Below are positions 27,184 through 35,800 of a stretch of 64,000 nt of DNA, piece by piece (positions within the stretch are counted from its first letter, which is position 1; each line of letters opens with the position of its first letter). Made by a program: the position numbers and the translations under genes. Where the stretch lies: NCBI RefSeq assembly GCF_965216485.1, contig NZ_OZ244162.1, positions 868,001 to 932,000 on the forward strand, given 5' to 3'. The notes below the pieces were generated by a model that was not told the origin of the DNA, ran no database searches, and worked only from the letters and a program-made list of their open reading frames with translations. This DNA comes from Algiphilus sp965216485. GTDB lineage: Bacteria > Pseudomonadota > Gammaproteobacteria > Nevskiales > Nevskiaceae.

Positions 27184-29445
27184 CTAGCGCGGGGCGGTGT
27201 ACCAGACGGGGGAGGTCCAGCCGCGTTCCTCGATGGTCTGGAAGACCGGCGTGCCGCTGAAGCGGGGGCCGTCGGCGGTGGCGGTCTCCTGGATGGCGCA
27301 GCAGCCCTCGAAACCCTGCAGGCCGGTGGATTCCGGAAAGATGCCATTTGCCGGATCGAGGCGCGCGCAGTCGACATCCTTGGTCAGGCAGAGATGCGTG
27401 TTGTAGCGGCAGCTCGGCACTTCCAGCGCGCGCACGTAGTAGAAGGCGTGCTGATTGGCGTTGAAATCCGGGTCCTGCCAGACAGTACCCAGCTGCGAGG
27501 GATGCAGGCCAGTGTAGACGGCACAGCTGTCGCGCGCGGGTAGCCGCGGTGTGTCGTCGGTCTGCGCCACCGTGTACACGCGGATGTGACGCTCGCCAGC
27601 GGCATCCACCCAACCCTTGATGATCTGCAGCGCCTGCAGCGGATGACCGTCCGAGTCCTGCATGACCCAGGCCGCGATGTACGGTGCGTCACCGCTGCGC
27701 GGCGGCAGGTCGGCGCCCATCGCCACACCGGGGAGTGCGGCGGCAGCCATCGGGTCTTCGCCATCGGCGAGGCGCTGCATGACATCCTCGGGAAAGGGCT
27801 GCCAGCTCGCCAGCATGCGCATGCGCAGGCGTGGCCCGGAGGTGCCCCAGGTCTCGCCGCGGCGCACCGCCTGCCAGATCGCCTCGCGCCTGTTTTCCGC
27901 TGCCCACACGCCCGCCAGGCCGCCAGGATTGAAGGGACGCGCCACATCGGCGAACAGCCGGCCAGGGCAATTGTCAGGGTCGGAGGGATCCGGGTTGTCG
28001 AAGTCGCCCGCCTCGATGCACTGCCACTCTCCGAGCTGCTCGGCGGGCTCATCGTCGAGCACGCCGCCGTGGCCGGAAAAGCCGGCCTCGCGCACATTGC
28101 CGGGCGTACCGTTGTGGTTGTCGGTGGAAGCCGAAATACCCATGCGGTACGGGTTGATGCCGTCGAGTCGATCCTGGATCGCCAGGCCTTGGGTGAGGGC
28201 GTCACGTACGAAATCCTGCGGTGCGGTGCAGCCGTCGGGCGTCGAACCACTGGTGGTGACGGTGTCGCACACATCGACCGCATAGAGCGGGTCGCGGTGC
28301 TGGCAGAAAGCGGGGTCGGTGGCGCTGCCGGTGCAGTACTCGGCGCATTCGGCCGGGTCATCGGCGTCGCCGGTGCAGACGTGCTTGAACAGCTCGAAAT
28401 CGCAGTTCGATTCCTCGCCCTGCAGCAGGCCGCCGCCGAGTCCGACGGCGCATTCGGATTGGCCCTTGTGCTGACTAATCTCGAAGCCGCGTTCCAGTTC
28501 CGCGCGCAGGCGGGCGTCAACCGCCGTCAGCGGCTGGTCGTCGCGCGCCGGCGGCAGACCGGTGGCGGGATCGATCGGCCGGAAGAAGCGACCATTGGCG
28601 GTGTTGGCGCTGTGCGCGATGGTGAAGACATCGCAGCCCTCGATCTCCACGCAGGCCTGCTGCAGATGGTCGAAGAGTTCCCATTCGATATTGGTGTTGT
28701 CGGGCTGGGCCGCGCTCAGCGCGCCGACGGCCCCAAAGGTGTCGGCAGGCACCGTGTCATTGCGGAAGAAGATGTTGCGATGCACGGATTGGCCGAAGGC
28801 ATTGGGCGTGTACTCATAGGCGTGCATCGTCGTGAAACGGCAGGGCTTGTATTCCTCGTTGTTGATGCGCTGGGTCTCCTGCCAGGCGATCCGCGTCGTG
28901 GGCAGTTCGCCGGTGATGCCCTGAAGAAAGGCGAGGGCCGGGGAGGTGTCGCCCGCCACGAAGCTGCGCACATCGTTGCGGATCTGCTGGCCCAGCAGAT
29001 TGCACGCCGGGTTGGTGCCCGGTTCCAGGTTGCCGCGCGCCTCGCACACATTGCGGAAGTTGCCGATGGATTCGGCGTGGTCGGTGATGGCTGCGAAGTC
29101 CAGCGGGCGATCGAGCTGCACCGTGCGCCGCGGGGTATGCGGGTCCTCGTCGCCGGCCGGCAGCCCGACCGGGTCGCCCTGGGCAAAGCGCAGCGCCTCG
29201 CGCGGCCCGTTCATGCTCTGGAAGAAATAGGCGTCGATCGAGAAATTGGTATGGGTGTGCAGGTCGCCGAAGTAGGCGTTGTGAAAGCCGGGTTGGAAGT
29301 CCGCGCAGGGTGCGCTGGGACCGGCGCCGATGTCGCCACCACCGTCGTCGGGGGTTGTGCCGTTGGACGGGGCTGTGCTGGTACCACAGCCGCCCAGCCA
29401 AAGGGCAAGACAGAGCAGCGCGGGAATCTGAAGCGGTCGGACCAT
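27184..29445 (-). CDS. DUF3604 (PHP-like metallohydrolase) lipoprotein, module 1
   Basis: A 753-residue lipoprotein (lipobox WLGGC, Cys20). ATG 29445 is chosen over TTG 29457. The metal-binding PHP-like signatures are clear: FGDLHTHTNFSIDAY (His63, His65), ITDHAES, and later SASTDNHNGTPGN. Many cysteine pairs (for example CDVCD, CTAPQD) suggest an oxidised, disulfide-rich extracytoplasmic protein. It ends with RGWTSPVWYTAPR. No substrate is known for DUF3604. It is last in the operon with HupE, the foldase and DUF1302, and has a diverged paralogue at 49124-51367. Confidence 0.88.
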   Translation of the reverse strand: MVRPLQIPALLCLALWLGGCGTSTAPSNGTTPDDGGGDIGAGPSAPCADFQPGFHNAYFGDLHTHTNFSIDAYFFQSMNGPREALRFAQGDPVGLPAGDEDPHTPRRTVQLDRPLDFAAITDHAESIGNFRNVCEARGNLEPGTNPACNLLGQQIRNDVRSFVAGDTSPALAFLQGITGELPTTRIAWQETQRINNEEYKPCRFTTMHAYEYTPNAFGQSVHRNIFFRNDTVPADTFGAVGALSAAQPDNTNIEWELFDHLQQACVEIEGCDVFTIAHSANTANGRFFRPIDPATGLPPARDDQPLTAVDARLRAELERGFEISQHKGQSECAVGLGGGLLQGEESNCDFELFKHVCTGDADDPAECAEYCTGSATDPAFCQHRDPLYAVDVCDTVTTSGSTPDGCTAPQDFVRDALTQGLAIQDRLDGINPYRMGISASTDNHNGTPGNVREAGFSGHGGVLDDEPAEQLGEWQCIEAGDFDNPDPSDPDNCPGRLFADVARPFNPGGLAGVWAAENRREAIWQAVRRGETWGTSGPRLRMRMLASWQPFPEDVMQRLADGEDPMAAAALPGVAMGADLPPRSGDAPYIAAWVMQDSDGHPLQALQIIKGWVDAAGERHIRVYTVAQTDDTPRLPARDSCAVYTGLHPSQLGTVWQDPDFNANQHAFYYVRALEVPSCRYNTHLCLTKDVDCARLDPANGIFPESTGLQGFEGCCAIQETATADGPRFSGTPVFQTIEERGWTSPVWYTAPR

Positions 29446-29459
29446 GGCAGGCTCCAATG

Positions 29460-30482
29460 CTAGGCGGCGCCAAGGGCGGTGATGCGCCCCAGCAGCCAGT
29501 AACAGGCGATGCCGCCCAAGGCATGGGTGGCGAGCTGCGCGCTCGGCGCGGCCGGCAGCCAGCGGCCCAGAGGACGCAGCAACAGCAGGGCGGCGATGAA
29601 CAGCAGTTGCCCTGCTTCCACCCCGAGATTGAAGCTGGCCAGCGCCCAGGCCTCGGCGGCCGGCGGCAGACCGATATCCGCGAGCGCGCCGGCAAAGCCG
29701 AAGCCGTGCAGCAAGCCGAATCCGAAGGCAACCGCCCAGGGGAAGCGGAAGGTCCAGCTGGGCGGCATCGCGCGGCCGGCTCCCGGTGGACCGGCACGGG
29801 CGAGTTCCACCGCCAGCAGTAGGATCGACAGCGCAATCACGGCTTCCACCGGCGCGGAAGGCAGGCGCAGCTCACCCAGTGTGGCCAATGACAGCGTGAT
29901 GCTGTGCGCCAGCGTGAAGGCGGTAACGGTGCCGATCCACGCGCCGACACCGCGGCCGGCACGCCACAGCACCAGCACCAGACCCAGCACGAAGAGCAGA
30001 TGATCCGGGCCGGCCAGGATGTGTTCCACGCCGAGCAGGAAGTAGGTCGCCACCGATGGCTGTGCGCGGCTGTCGGTCAGAGTCAGTGCGACCTCGGGCG
30101 CATCGCGGCTGGCGCGCTGATAGCGCGCATCGTTGCCCATGCGAATATGCACCAGCGCTTCCGGCCGAATGCTGTTCATCCCGCCGACGTGCAGCCGATG
30201 CGCCTCCATGGCGGCGCTGCATTGCAGCTGCCAGCGACGGATCAGTGCTTCTTCAGTGACGGTGACTTCGGCCTGTCCGTGCGGCGCGCATTCTGGCTGC
30301 AATGACAGTTGCAGGGGCGGCAGCGTGCGTTCACCGCGGCGCGCATCCTTGGTGAGCACCTGCAGTGTCTGCGGCCCCGTGGCCTCGATACCGATATAGG
30401 CCATGGGTTGCTCGTGCGCGGCTGCCGGCGTGGCCAACAGGCACGCCCAGATGCATGCGCATGCAATGACGGCGATCTTCAT
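29460..30482 (-). CDS. HupE/UreJ-type membrane protein, module 1
   Basis: A 340-residue protein with a signal peptide ending PAAAHEQP, a periplasmic domain to about residue 145 and then a 6-7 helix membrane part. It carries LLGVEHILAGPDHLLFVLG (151-168), FGFGLLHGFGFAGAL and FNLGVEAGQLLFI, the HupE/UreJ-type His/Asp motifs associated with nickel or other metal transport. No hydrogenase or urease genes are present. Its ATG overlaps the foldase stop by one base. A GTG at 30485 is an alternative start. Confidence 0.85.
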   Translation of the reverse strand: MKIAVIACACIWACLLATPAAAHEQPMAYIGIEATGPQTLQVLTKDARRGERTLPPLQLSLQPECAPHGQAEVTVTEEALIRRWQLQCSAAMEAHRLHVGGMNSIRPEALVHIRMGNDARYQRASRDAPEVALTLTDSRAQPSVATYFLLGVEHILAGPDHLLFVLGLVLVLWRAGRGVGAWIGTVTAFTLAHSITLSLATLGELRLPSAPVEAVIALSILLLAVELARAGPPGAGRAMPPSWTFRFPWAVAFGFGLLHGFGFAGALADIGLPPAAEAWALASFNLGVEAGQLLFIAALLLLRPLGRWLPAAPSAQLATHALGGIACYWLLGRITALGAA

Positions 30483-31321
30483 CACGTGGAGGGCGCGCGG
30501 CGCACCACGAATTGGGCGCGAAGCTGCTCGAGCAGGTCGGCATTCTTCCGTTCACGCTGCAGATGGCGCACTTCATTGACCAGGGCCTCGCCGGCGGAGT
30601 CCACCGTGGCCGGCACGAAGGGGATGACCGCCTGCACGCGCACCAGGTGCAGCCCTGCTGGCGAGGCAATCGGCCCCGACCACTGCTGCAGCGGGAAGGT
30701 CTGCAAGGCGTCGAAGAAGTCACGGCCGAATCGCTTGTGCACTGCCGTGGCATCGGCGGCCTTGATCTGCGCCGGGCCCGGGAAAGGGTCGCCCGGCGGC
30801 AGCGCGGCGCCGGACCCGGCTGCTCGCAGCTCGTGCAGCAGCGCCTCGGCGCGTTGGGGAGCCTGTGCGCCGCGGGTGAGGAAGACGTGCTCGAAGCTGA
30901 TACGCATCGGCTGGCCATAGCGCTCCGGGTGCGCCTGCAGGTGCGCCTGCAGCGCCTCCCGCGTCGGCTCGGGCAGTGGGTGGGTGTCCTCCAGCAGGAA
31001 GCGCATCTTGCGGATGAGCTGACGACGGATGATCTGATCGTCCTCGTCCAGCCCGAGGGCGCGCGCCTGGCGGAACAGTGCCTCGTTGTCGACCCAGTGC
31101 GCGATCATGCGGTCGAGTTCCTCGGCCGTGGGCGGGCGATGCTCGCGCGTCTGGAAATCCGCACGAAGGGCGTCGACGCGCTGCGCGCTGACCACGATCT
31201 CGCGCGCCGCATCGCCGTCGCTGAGTCCATGGTCGAGGGCAAACAGCGCGCCACCGATCAGTGCGAAGACAACCAGGGGCTCGCGCAGCCAGCGTGGCCC
31301 AAGGGACGCGCTAGAAGGCAT
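30482..31321 (-). CDS. Membrane-anchored parvulin-like peptidyl-prolyl isomerase, module 1
   Basis: A 279-residue SurA/PpiC-like foldase with an N-terminal anchor (PLVVFALIGGALFAL). A helical chaperone part (about 45-130) contains PTAEELDRMIAHWVDNEALFRQARALGLDEDD, and a diverged parvulin domain runs about 140-235, ending QWSGPIASPAGLHLVRVQAV. It would act in the periplasm, probably on the operon's own secreted partners. It overlaps the DUF1302 gene by 11 bases and HupE by one. Confidence 0.84.
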   Translation of the reverse strand: MPSSASLGPRWLREPLVVFALIGGALFALDHGLSDGDAAREIVVSAQRVDALRADFQTREHRPPTAEELDRMIAHWVDNEALFRQARALGLDEDDQIIRRQLIRKMRFLLEDTHPLPEPTREALQAHLQAHPERYGQPMRISFEHVFLTRGAQAPQRAEALLHELRAAGSGAALPPGDPFPGPAQIKAADATAVHKRFGRDFFDALQTFPLQQWSGPIASPAGLHLVRVQAVIPFVPATVDSAGEALVNEVRHLQRERKNADLLEQLRAQFVVRRAPST

Positions 31322-33554
31322 AGGCCAGCGATGCGGTGATGTGGTCGCGGTCCGAGCGCAGATTGCGGTCGCCGGCGCCGGTGAACATCGTGTAGTCGAC
31401 GGTGGTGGTGAGATTGCGCGTCAGACGCATCTGAAAGCCGGCCGTGAGCTTGATCTGCCCTTCGACGAAATTCTGGATAGGGAAGGCGGAGGTGCCCTGC
31501 ACGTCGTGCTCGAACAGGGCGCGCGGAATGACGGTCATGCCGAACACGGCGTTGTGATAGGTCGGCAACAGCAGGATGCGATAGCCCCAGGCGAAATCAT
31601 CGGCAAAGATGTCCGGGTCCGCCTGCTCCGGATTGACGCGGCGCGTATCCGGTTCGCCGCCGCTGCCGCTGCCGTCCGCGCCCGGGCTGAAGTGGGTGTT
31701 GGTGGCGCCGGAGCCTTCGATCTGCAGCCGCTCCAGCGCTGGCAGGTCGAAAATCTGGGTCGCGCCGACCTCTACCGCCACCAGAATCTGATCGGCGCCG
31801 ATCCAGTTGCTCGCCGACAGCGCGCGAATCGCGGTGAAGCTGGCCTGCCCGATGGACAGCCGCTCGTAGCCGGTGACGCGCTCGCCGGCGGAGACCGGGT
31901 CGCGCCGGAAGCGCGTCTGCAGGAAGTCCGGCGCCGCCGAACGCGCCCCGGGCACGGTGAAGATGCTCTCCGCCCCCGTGGGAATACCGACATCCTCGTC
32001 GGGAAACGCGGGTTGCAGCGAGGCGAACAGCACGTCGCGCGTGGCGACCTGGACGGGCTGGTTGGGGCTGTAGGCGATCTCGCCGGCGAAGGACCAAGCC
32101 CCGATATTGGTGGTGCCGCTGAAGCCGTAGAGCTGGATGTCTTCCGGGTAATCCAGGAAGGGCCGGATGGTGTCCACCGGCAGGGCCTCCTGCCCGACTT
32201 CGGGGACGCCGGGAATCTGTGCGGCGATGGTGTCGAGCACGGTATCGTTGATGATGTTGGCATCCCCCGCGAAGCCGCCACAGGCGAGCAGGGCCTGCGC
32301 AAAGGCGGTCTGCTGCGTGACCGGGTCGAGCGCACCCCCCAGGTCGGGCAGCGCATCCAGCAGCAGCGGAAGTACGGCGCCGAGGTCCCCAGCGGCGATC
32401 TGCTCGCGATCGCGCAGACAGCTGCGTTCGGCGGCGAACACGCTCAGATATGGCAGCCGGCTGTGGTAGTTCATGCCGTAGAAGCTCAGTTCCGAGCCAC
32501 CGTTGAGCCATTCGGCGTAGTAGTTCAGCCGCAGGCCGAACTGGCCCTCGTCGCGGGGTTCGCCGAAGCGCTCGTCGAGCAGATAGGCCGTGCGCGTGGC
32601 ACTACTGAGCAGGCTGGACAGACCCGACGGCTGGAACTGGCGATTGGGGTCTTCCGGAAACTGGCCGATGCCGATGGTCAGATTGGTCGGGCCGTCGCCG
32701 GCCGCGCCGATATCCGCGGTCGACAGGAAGGAGCCCGCCACATCGGGTTCGGTGGGCGCCCAGTCGTACTGGTAGAAGGCGTTGACCGAGACATTGGCCG
32801 AGAACTCGTAGTCGGCAATGATCATCCCTACCGGGAGGAAGGCATTCTTCAGGCGTGCGCCGGGCTGGCGCAGCAGGCGCGCACTGAGCGGATTGATCTG
32901 GTTCAGGCTGCTGAACACCAGAAAGGTGGATTCGCCCCAGCGCAGGATCTGTTGTCCCACCGACAATCGGAGCCGGCCATCGAAACCCGGCACGGGTGCA
33001 CTGACGAAGGCTTCCAGCAGCCGCGCCTGGCGGCCGAGGTCCGCTTCCAGATCCGGTCGGCGCGGGACGCGTTCAGGCTGGAACAGTGTGTTTTCGTTAA
33101 AGGTCAGAAAGTCGCTGTTGAAGGGGTCGTAGTAGGCAAGGCCGGTGAACTTCGCACTGAGCTCGCCCCAGAACACACTGATCTCGGGCTGGTACTGCGC
33201 CGTGGCGTAGACGATGTCGCCCTGGGCGTAGTTGAGATTGCCGTCGTCGCCATTGACGTTGTAGCCGCCGCGGGCGTCCACCAGGCGCTGATTCGGGGCG
33301 GGATCCCCCATCAGCGACATGCAGTCGTCCTCCACGCACAGGCGTTCCTGGCCGGGCACGTTGAGCTTGGCCAGCAAGGCGTTGTTGCGGTCCTCCAGGC
33401 GCCAGCTGGCACCCACGGCGGCCCGCTGGTTGATGCGGATATCGACCTCACCCAGACGGAAGTCCGCGGCCTGCCCCTGCGTTGTACCCAGTGCCAGGCA
33501 GGCTGCGAAAACCGCCATCCACTGCCACCCACCCCTGCTACGACTCTCCCCCAT
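31311..33554 (-). CDS. DUF1302-family outer-membrane beta-barrel protein
   Basis: A 747-residue protein with a signal peptide (MAVFAACLALGTTQGQAADF) and the DUF1302 pattern: FRLGEVDIRINQRAAVGASWRLEDRNNALLAKLN, SVGQQILRWGESTFLVFSSLNQINPLSARLLRQPG, and a C-terminal strand ending LAYAF with aromatic terminus, as in outer-membrane barrels. DUF1302 proteins are linked to uptake of hydrophobic substrates such as steroids and alkanes. It heads the operon with foldase, HupE and DUF3604. No DUF1329 partner is visible. Confidence 0.88.
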   Translation of the reverse strand: MGESRSRGGWQWMAVFAACLALGTTQGQAADFRLGEVDIRINQRAAVGASWRLEDRNNALLAKLNVPGQERLCVEDDCMSLMGDPAPNQRLVDARGGYNVNGDDGNLNYAQGDIVYATAQYQPEISVFWGELSAKFTGLAYYDPFNSDFLTFNENTLFQPERVPRRPDLEADLGRQARLLEAFVSAPVPGFDGRLRLSVGQQILRWGESTFLVFSSLNQINPLSARLLRQPGARLKNAFLPVGMIIADYEFSANVSVNAFYQYDWAPTEPDVAGSFLSTADIGAAGDGPTNLTIGIGQFPEDPNRQFQPSGLSSLLSSATRTAYLLDERFGEPRDEGQFGLRLNYYAEWLNGGSELSFYGMNYHSRLPYLSVFAAERSCLRDREQIAAGDLGAVLPLLLDALPDLGGALDPVTQQTAFAQALLACGGFAGDANIINDTVLDTIAAQIPGVPEVGQEALPVDTIRPFLDYPEDIQLYGFSGTTNIGAWSFAGEIAYSPNQPVQVATRDVLFASLQPAFPDEDVGIPTGAESIFTVPGARSAAPDFLQTRFRRDPVSAGERVTGYERLSIGQASFTAIRALSASNWIGADQILVAVEVGATQIFDLPALERLQIEGSGATNTHFSPGADGSGSGGEPDTRRVNPEQADPDIFADDFAWGYRILLLPTYHNAVFGMTVIPRALFEHDVQGTSAFPIQNFVEGQIKLTAGFQMRLTRNLTTTVDYTMFTGAGDRNLRSDRDHITASLAYAF

Positions 33555-33627
33555 GCGCTTGGTCTCCTCTTTTCCTGCCCTGTGGGCATGGCTGGCCGAG
33601 CCTCTTCGGGCGGCCTTATGCGTCCGT

Positions 33628-33656
33628 AATATCCCGAAAATTTTACGACCTGTAAA
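33628..33656 (-). promoter_or_regulatory. Sigma70-like promoter of the DUF1302 operon
   Basis: On the minus strand, TTTACA (33651-33656) is followed by a 17-base spacer and GATATT (33628-33633), a fair -35/-10 pair 74 bases upstream of the ATG. The -35 lies inside the inverted repeat TTTAC-GACCT-GTAAA (33642-33656), which may be a repressor site. Confidence 0.45.
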
Positions 33657-33713
33657 GACGCCTCGATCTCGATCGTCAGAGGGGCAGCGGATCGAGGTGA
33701 TGGCTGCAGGTGA

Positions 33714-33735
33714 TTATTTGACAGCCTGTAAATAA
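33714..33735. promoter_or_regulatory. Inverted repeat TTATTT-N10-AAATAA overlapping a TTGACA box
   Basis: TTATTT (33714-33719) and AAATAA (33730-33735) form a 6-base inverted repeat that contains a perfect -35 hexamer TTGACA (33718-33723) on the plus strand, about 110 bases before the SDR gene. No convincing -10 follows. Part of the site resembles one at 49093-49111 in front of the second DUF3604 module. Confidence 0.4.
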
Positions 33736-33830
33736 ATCGCGCAGCATGTCGTCGTCAAGGGCACTCGCACCGGGGGAGATGCCCGCGGAGCGCTGGGCGA
33801 ACAGTCACGGCCCAAGAGGAGTTGGGGGAG

Positions 33831-34676
33831 ATGCTGAAGACATTCCATAACAAGATCTGCGTCATCACCGGAGGCTCGAGCGGCATCGGCTACAGCGTGG
33901 CCGAGGCGCTGGCGCGCGACGGCGCCCGGCTGCTGCTGGTCGCCCGTCAGCAGGCGGCGCTGGAGCAGGCGGCCTCCTGTCTGCGCGAGCTGGGTGCGGC
34001 GGAGGTCCAGGTCTGCAGTGCTGACGTGACCAGAACGGAAGACCTCGCCCGTGTCGCCCAGGCCGTGTCGGACATGGGCAAGGCCGCCGATCTGATTATC
34101 ACCAGCGCCGGTGTGGTCAGTGCCGGGCTGTTCGAGGATGTTCCGCTGGAAGAGTGGCGTCGACTGCATGATGTCAATGTCATCGGATTGGTCGCGGTGT
34201 TGCAGGCCCTGCTGCCCGCGATGCGCGCCCGTGCCAAGGCGGGGGGTGGCGGCGGGCATATCGTCAACATCGCCTCGGCGGCGGGGCTGGTGGGCTTTCC
34301 GGGCATGGCCGCCTACGGTGCGACCAAGGCGGCGGTGGCCGGCTTGAGCGAAAGCCTGCGCGCCGAGCTGTCCGGCCTTGGCATTGGGGTCACGGCGGTT
34401 TGCCCTGGCTTTGTGCAGACGCCGATCGCCGACAAGATCACGCTGTTCGGGCGTATGGATACACCGCGCACGCGCAAGATGATCGGGCAGTGGTTCCAGC
34501 GCAATGACCTCTCGCCCGAGCGCGTCGCCGCAGCCACCCTGGCCGCGGTGCGGCGCGATCGTGCCCTGGTGGTGGTGGGCAAGGATGCAGCCTCCGGCTA
34601 CTGGACCAAGCGAGTTGCACCCGGGATTCTGCGCATGGTGCTGCGCCGTGCCGGTGGCGCCTCGGCCACCGCCTGA
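33831..34676 (+). CDS. Short-chain dehydrogenase/reductase
   Basis: A 281-residue classical SDR. It has the NAD(P)-binding TGGSSGIG (13-20), LVARQ after beta2 (favouring NADPH), the active-site Ser region NIASAAGLVGFPGMAA and YGATKAA as the YxxxK pair, then PGFVQTPI. It resembles the acylglycerol- or 3-ketodihydrosphingosine-reductase-like SDRs acting on lipids. ATG 33831 follows AGAGGAG. It starts a rightward cluster of MBL, GST-like and thioesterase genes. Confidence 0.9.
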   Translation: MLKTFHNKICVITGGSSGIGYSVAEALARDGARLLLVARQQAALEQAASCLRELGAAEVQVCSADVTRTEDLARVAQAVSDMGKAADLIITSAGVVSAGLFEDVPLEEWRRLHDVNVIGLVAVLQALLPAMRARAKAGGGGGHIVNIASAAGLVGFPGMAAYGATKAAVAGLSESLRAELSGLGIGVTAVCPGFVQTPIADKITLFGRMDTPRTRKMIGQWFQRNDLSPERVAAATLAAVRRDRALVVVGKDAASGYWTKRVAPGILRMVLRRAGGASATA

Positions 34677-34690
34677 GCGGGGAGAACCGC

Positions 34691-35770
34691 ATGTGGAAGA
34701 AAGGGCTTGTCGTGGTCGCGGTGGTGCTGGCCGTGCTGGTCGGGCTGTTCCTGAGCTTCGAGGACCGCATCGTCCGACGCATCGTCTTTCAGCAGGCGTT
34801 GGCGAGCATCCAGGCCGACAATCTCGAAGGCATGGACAACGGCTTGCACGTGGTGCTCTGCGGCTCCGGCTCGCCGCTGCCGGACCCGACCCGCGCCGGC
34901 CCCTGCGCATTGGTGATCGCAGGCGAGCAGGTGCTGATGGTCGACGTCGGATCGGGCAGCATGCGCAATCTCGGCCCCATGGGCATTCCACCCGGGCGGG
35001 TGGATGCCTTGCTGCTCACCCATTTCCATTCCGACCATATCGATGGCATCGGAGAGCTGATGCTGCAGCGCTGGGCCGGAGGCAGCCACTCCACGCCACT
35101 GCCGGTGATCGCGCCCGCAGGGGTCACCCCCATCGTCGAGGGCTTCAATCAGGCTTACCGCACCGATATCGGTTACCGCATTGCACACCACGGAGAGGCG
35201 GTTGTGCCGCCCAGCGGCGCCGGTGCCAGTGCGCGTCCCTTTGCGCTGCCGCCGGCGGAAGGTCGCGTGGTGCTGCAGCAGGAAGGACTGACCGTCACCG
35301 CCTTCCCGGTCGATCACGCGCCAGTGGAGCCGTCGGTGGGCTACCGCTTCGACTACCAGGGACGCAGCGCGGTGATCAGCGGCGACACCAAGGCCTCGGA
35401 CGTAGTGCGTCGCCACGCCCAGGGCGTGGATCTGCTGGTGCACGAGGCGCTGGCCTCGAATCTCGTCGGCATCCTGACCGAGGCCGCCGAGGTGGCCGGC
35501 GAGACGGAGTTGGCGACCATCACGCGCGATATCCTCGACTACCACACCAGCCCGGTGGAGGCGGCGCGCATCGCGGCGCAGGCCGAAGTCGGGCACCTGC
35601 TCTACACCCACATCGTTCCGCAATTGCCGGTGGTATTGCTCGAACGGCAGTTTCTGAAAGGGGTGGACGCCGTCTTCGAGGGTCCGGTCACGGTGGGCGA
35701 GGACGGTCTGTGGGTGTCCATGCCGGCCGACAGCACAGCCATCGACATCGAGCAACTCCTACGCTGGTAG
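34691..35770 (+). CDS. Metallo-beta-lactamase-fold hydrolase, membrane-anchored
   Basis: A 359-residue protein with an N-terminal helix (GLVVVAVVLAVLVGLFLSF) and an RNase Z/arylsulfatase-like MBL domain. It has HFHSDHIDGI (His111, His113, Asp115, His116), FPVDHAPVEPSVGYRFDYQGRSAVISGDT and a final LYTHIVPQ. It is probably a periplasmic hydrolase bound to the inner membrane. It lies 14 bases after the SDR gene in the same operon. Confidence 0.88.
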   Translation: MWKKGLVVVAVVLAVLVGLFLSFEDRIVRRIVFQQALASIQADNLEGMDNGLHVVLCGSGSPLPDPTRAGPCALVIAGEQVLMVDVGSGSMRNLGPMGIPPGRVDALLLTHFHSDHIDGIGELMLQRWAGGSHSTPLPVIAPAGVTPIVEGFNQAYRTDIGYRIAHHGEAVVPPSGAGASARPFALPPAEGRVVLQQEGLTVTAFPVDHAPVEPSVGYRFDYQGRSAVISGDTKASDVVRRHAQGVDLLVHEALASNLVGILTEAAEVAGETELATITRDILDYHTSPVEAARIAAQAEVGHLLYTHIVPQLPVVLLERQFLKGVDAVFEGPVTVGEDGLWVSMPADSTAIDIEQLLRW

Positions 35771-35800
35771 CACCTGCCATTCGATTTCTTTGAGACCCCG

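Noticed and set aside
27586..29463. A 625-codon plus-strand frame opposite DUF3604
   Set aside because: No recognisable domain, and it is fully covered by the well-supported DUF3604 gene.
29460..30482. Hydrogenase or urease accessory locus
   Set aside because: No structural or maturation genes for either enzyme occur in the window. Only the HupE/UreJ-type membrane protein is present.
31086..33629. A long plus-strand open frame opposite DUF1302
   Set aside because: Composition-driven shadow. The minus strand has a signal peptide, family motifs and an aromatic terminal residue.
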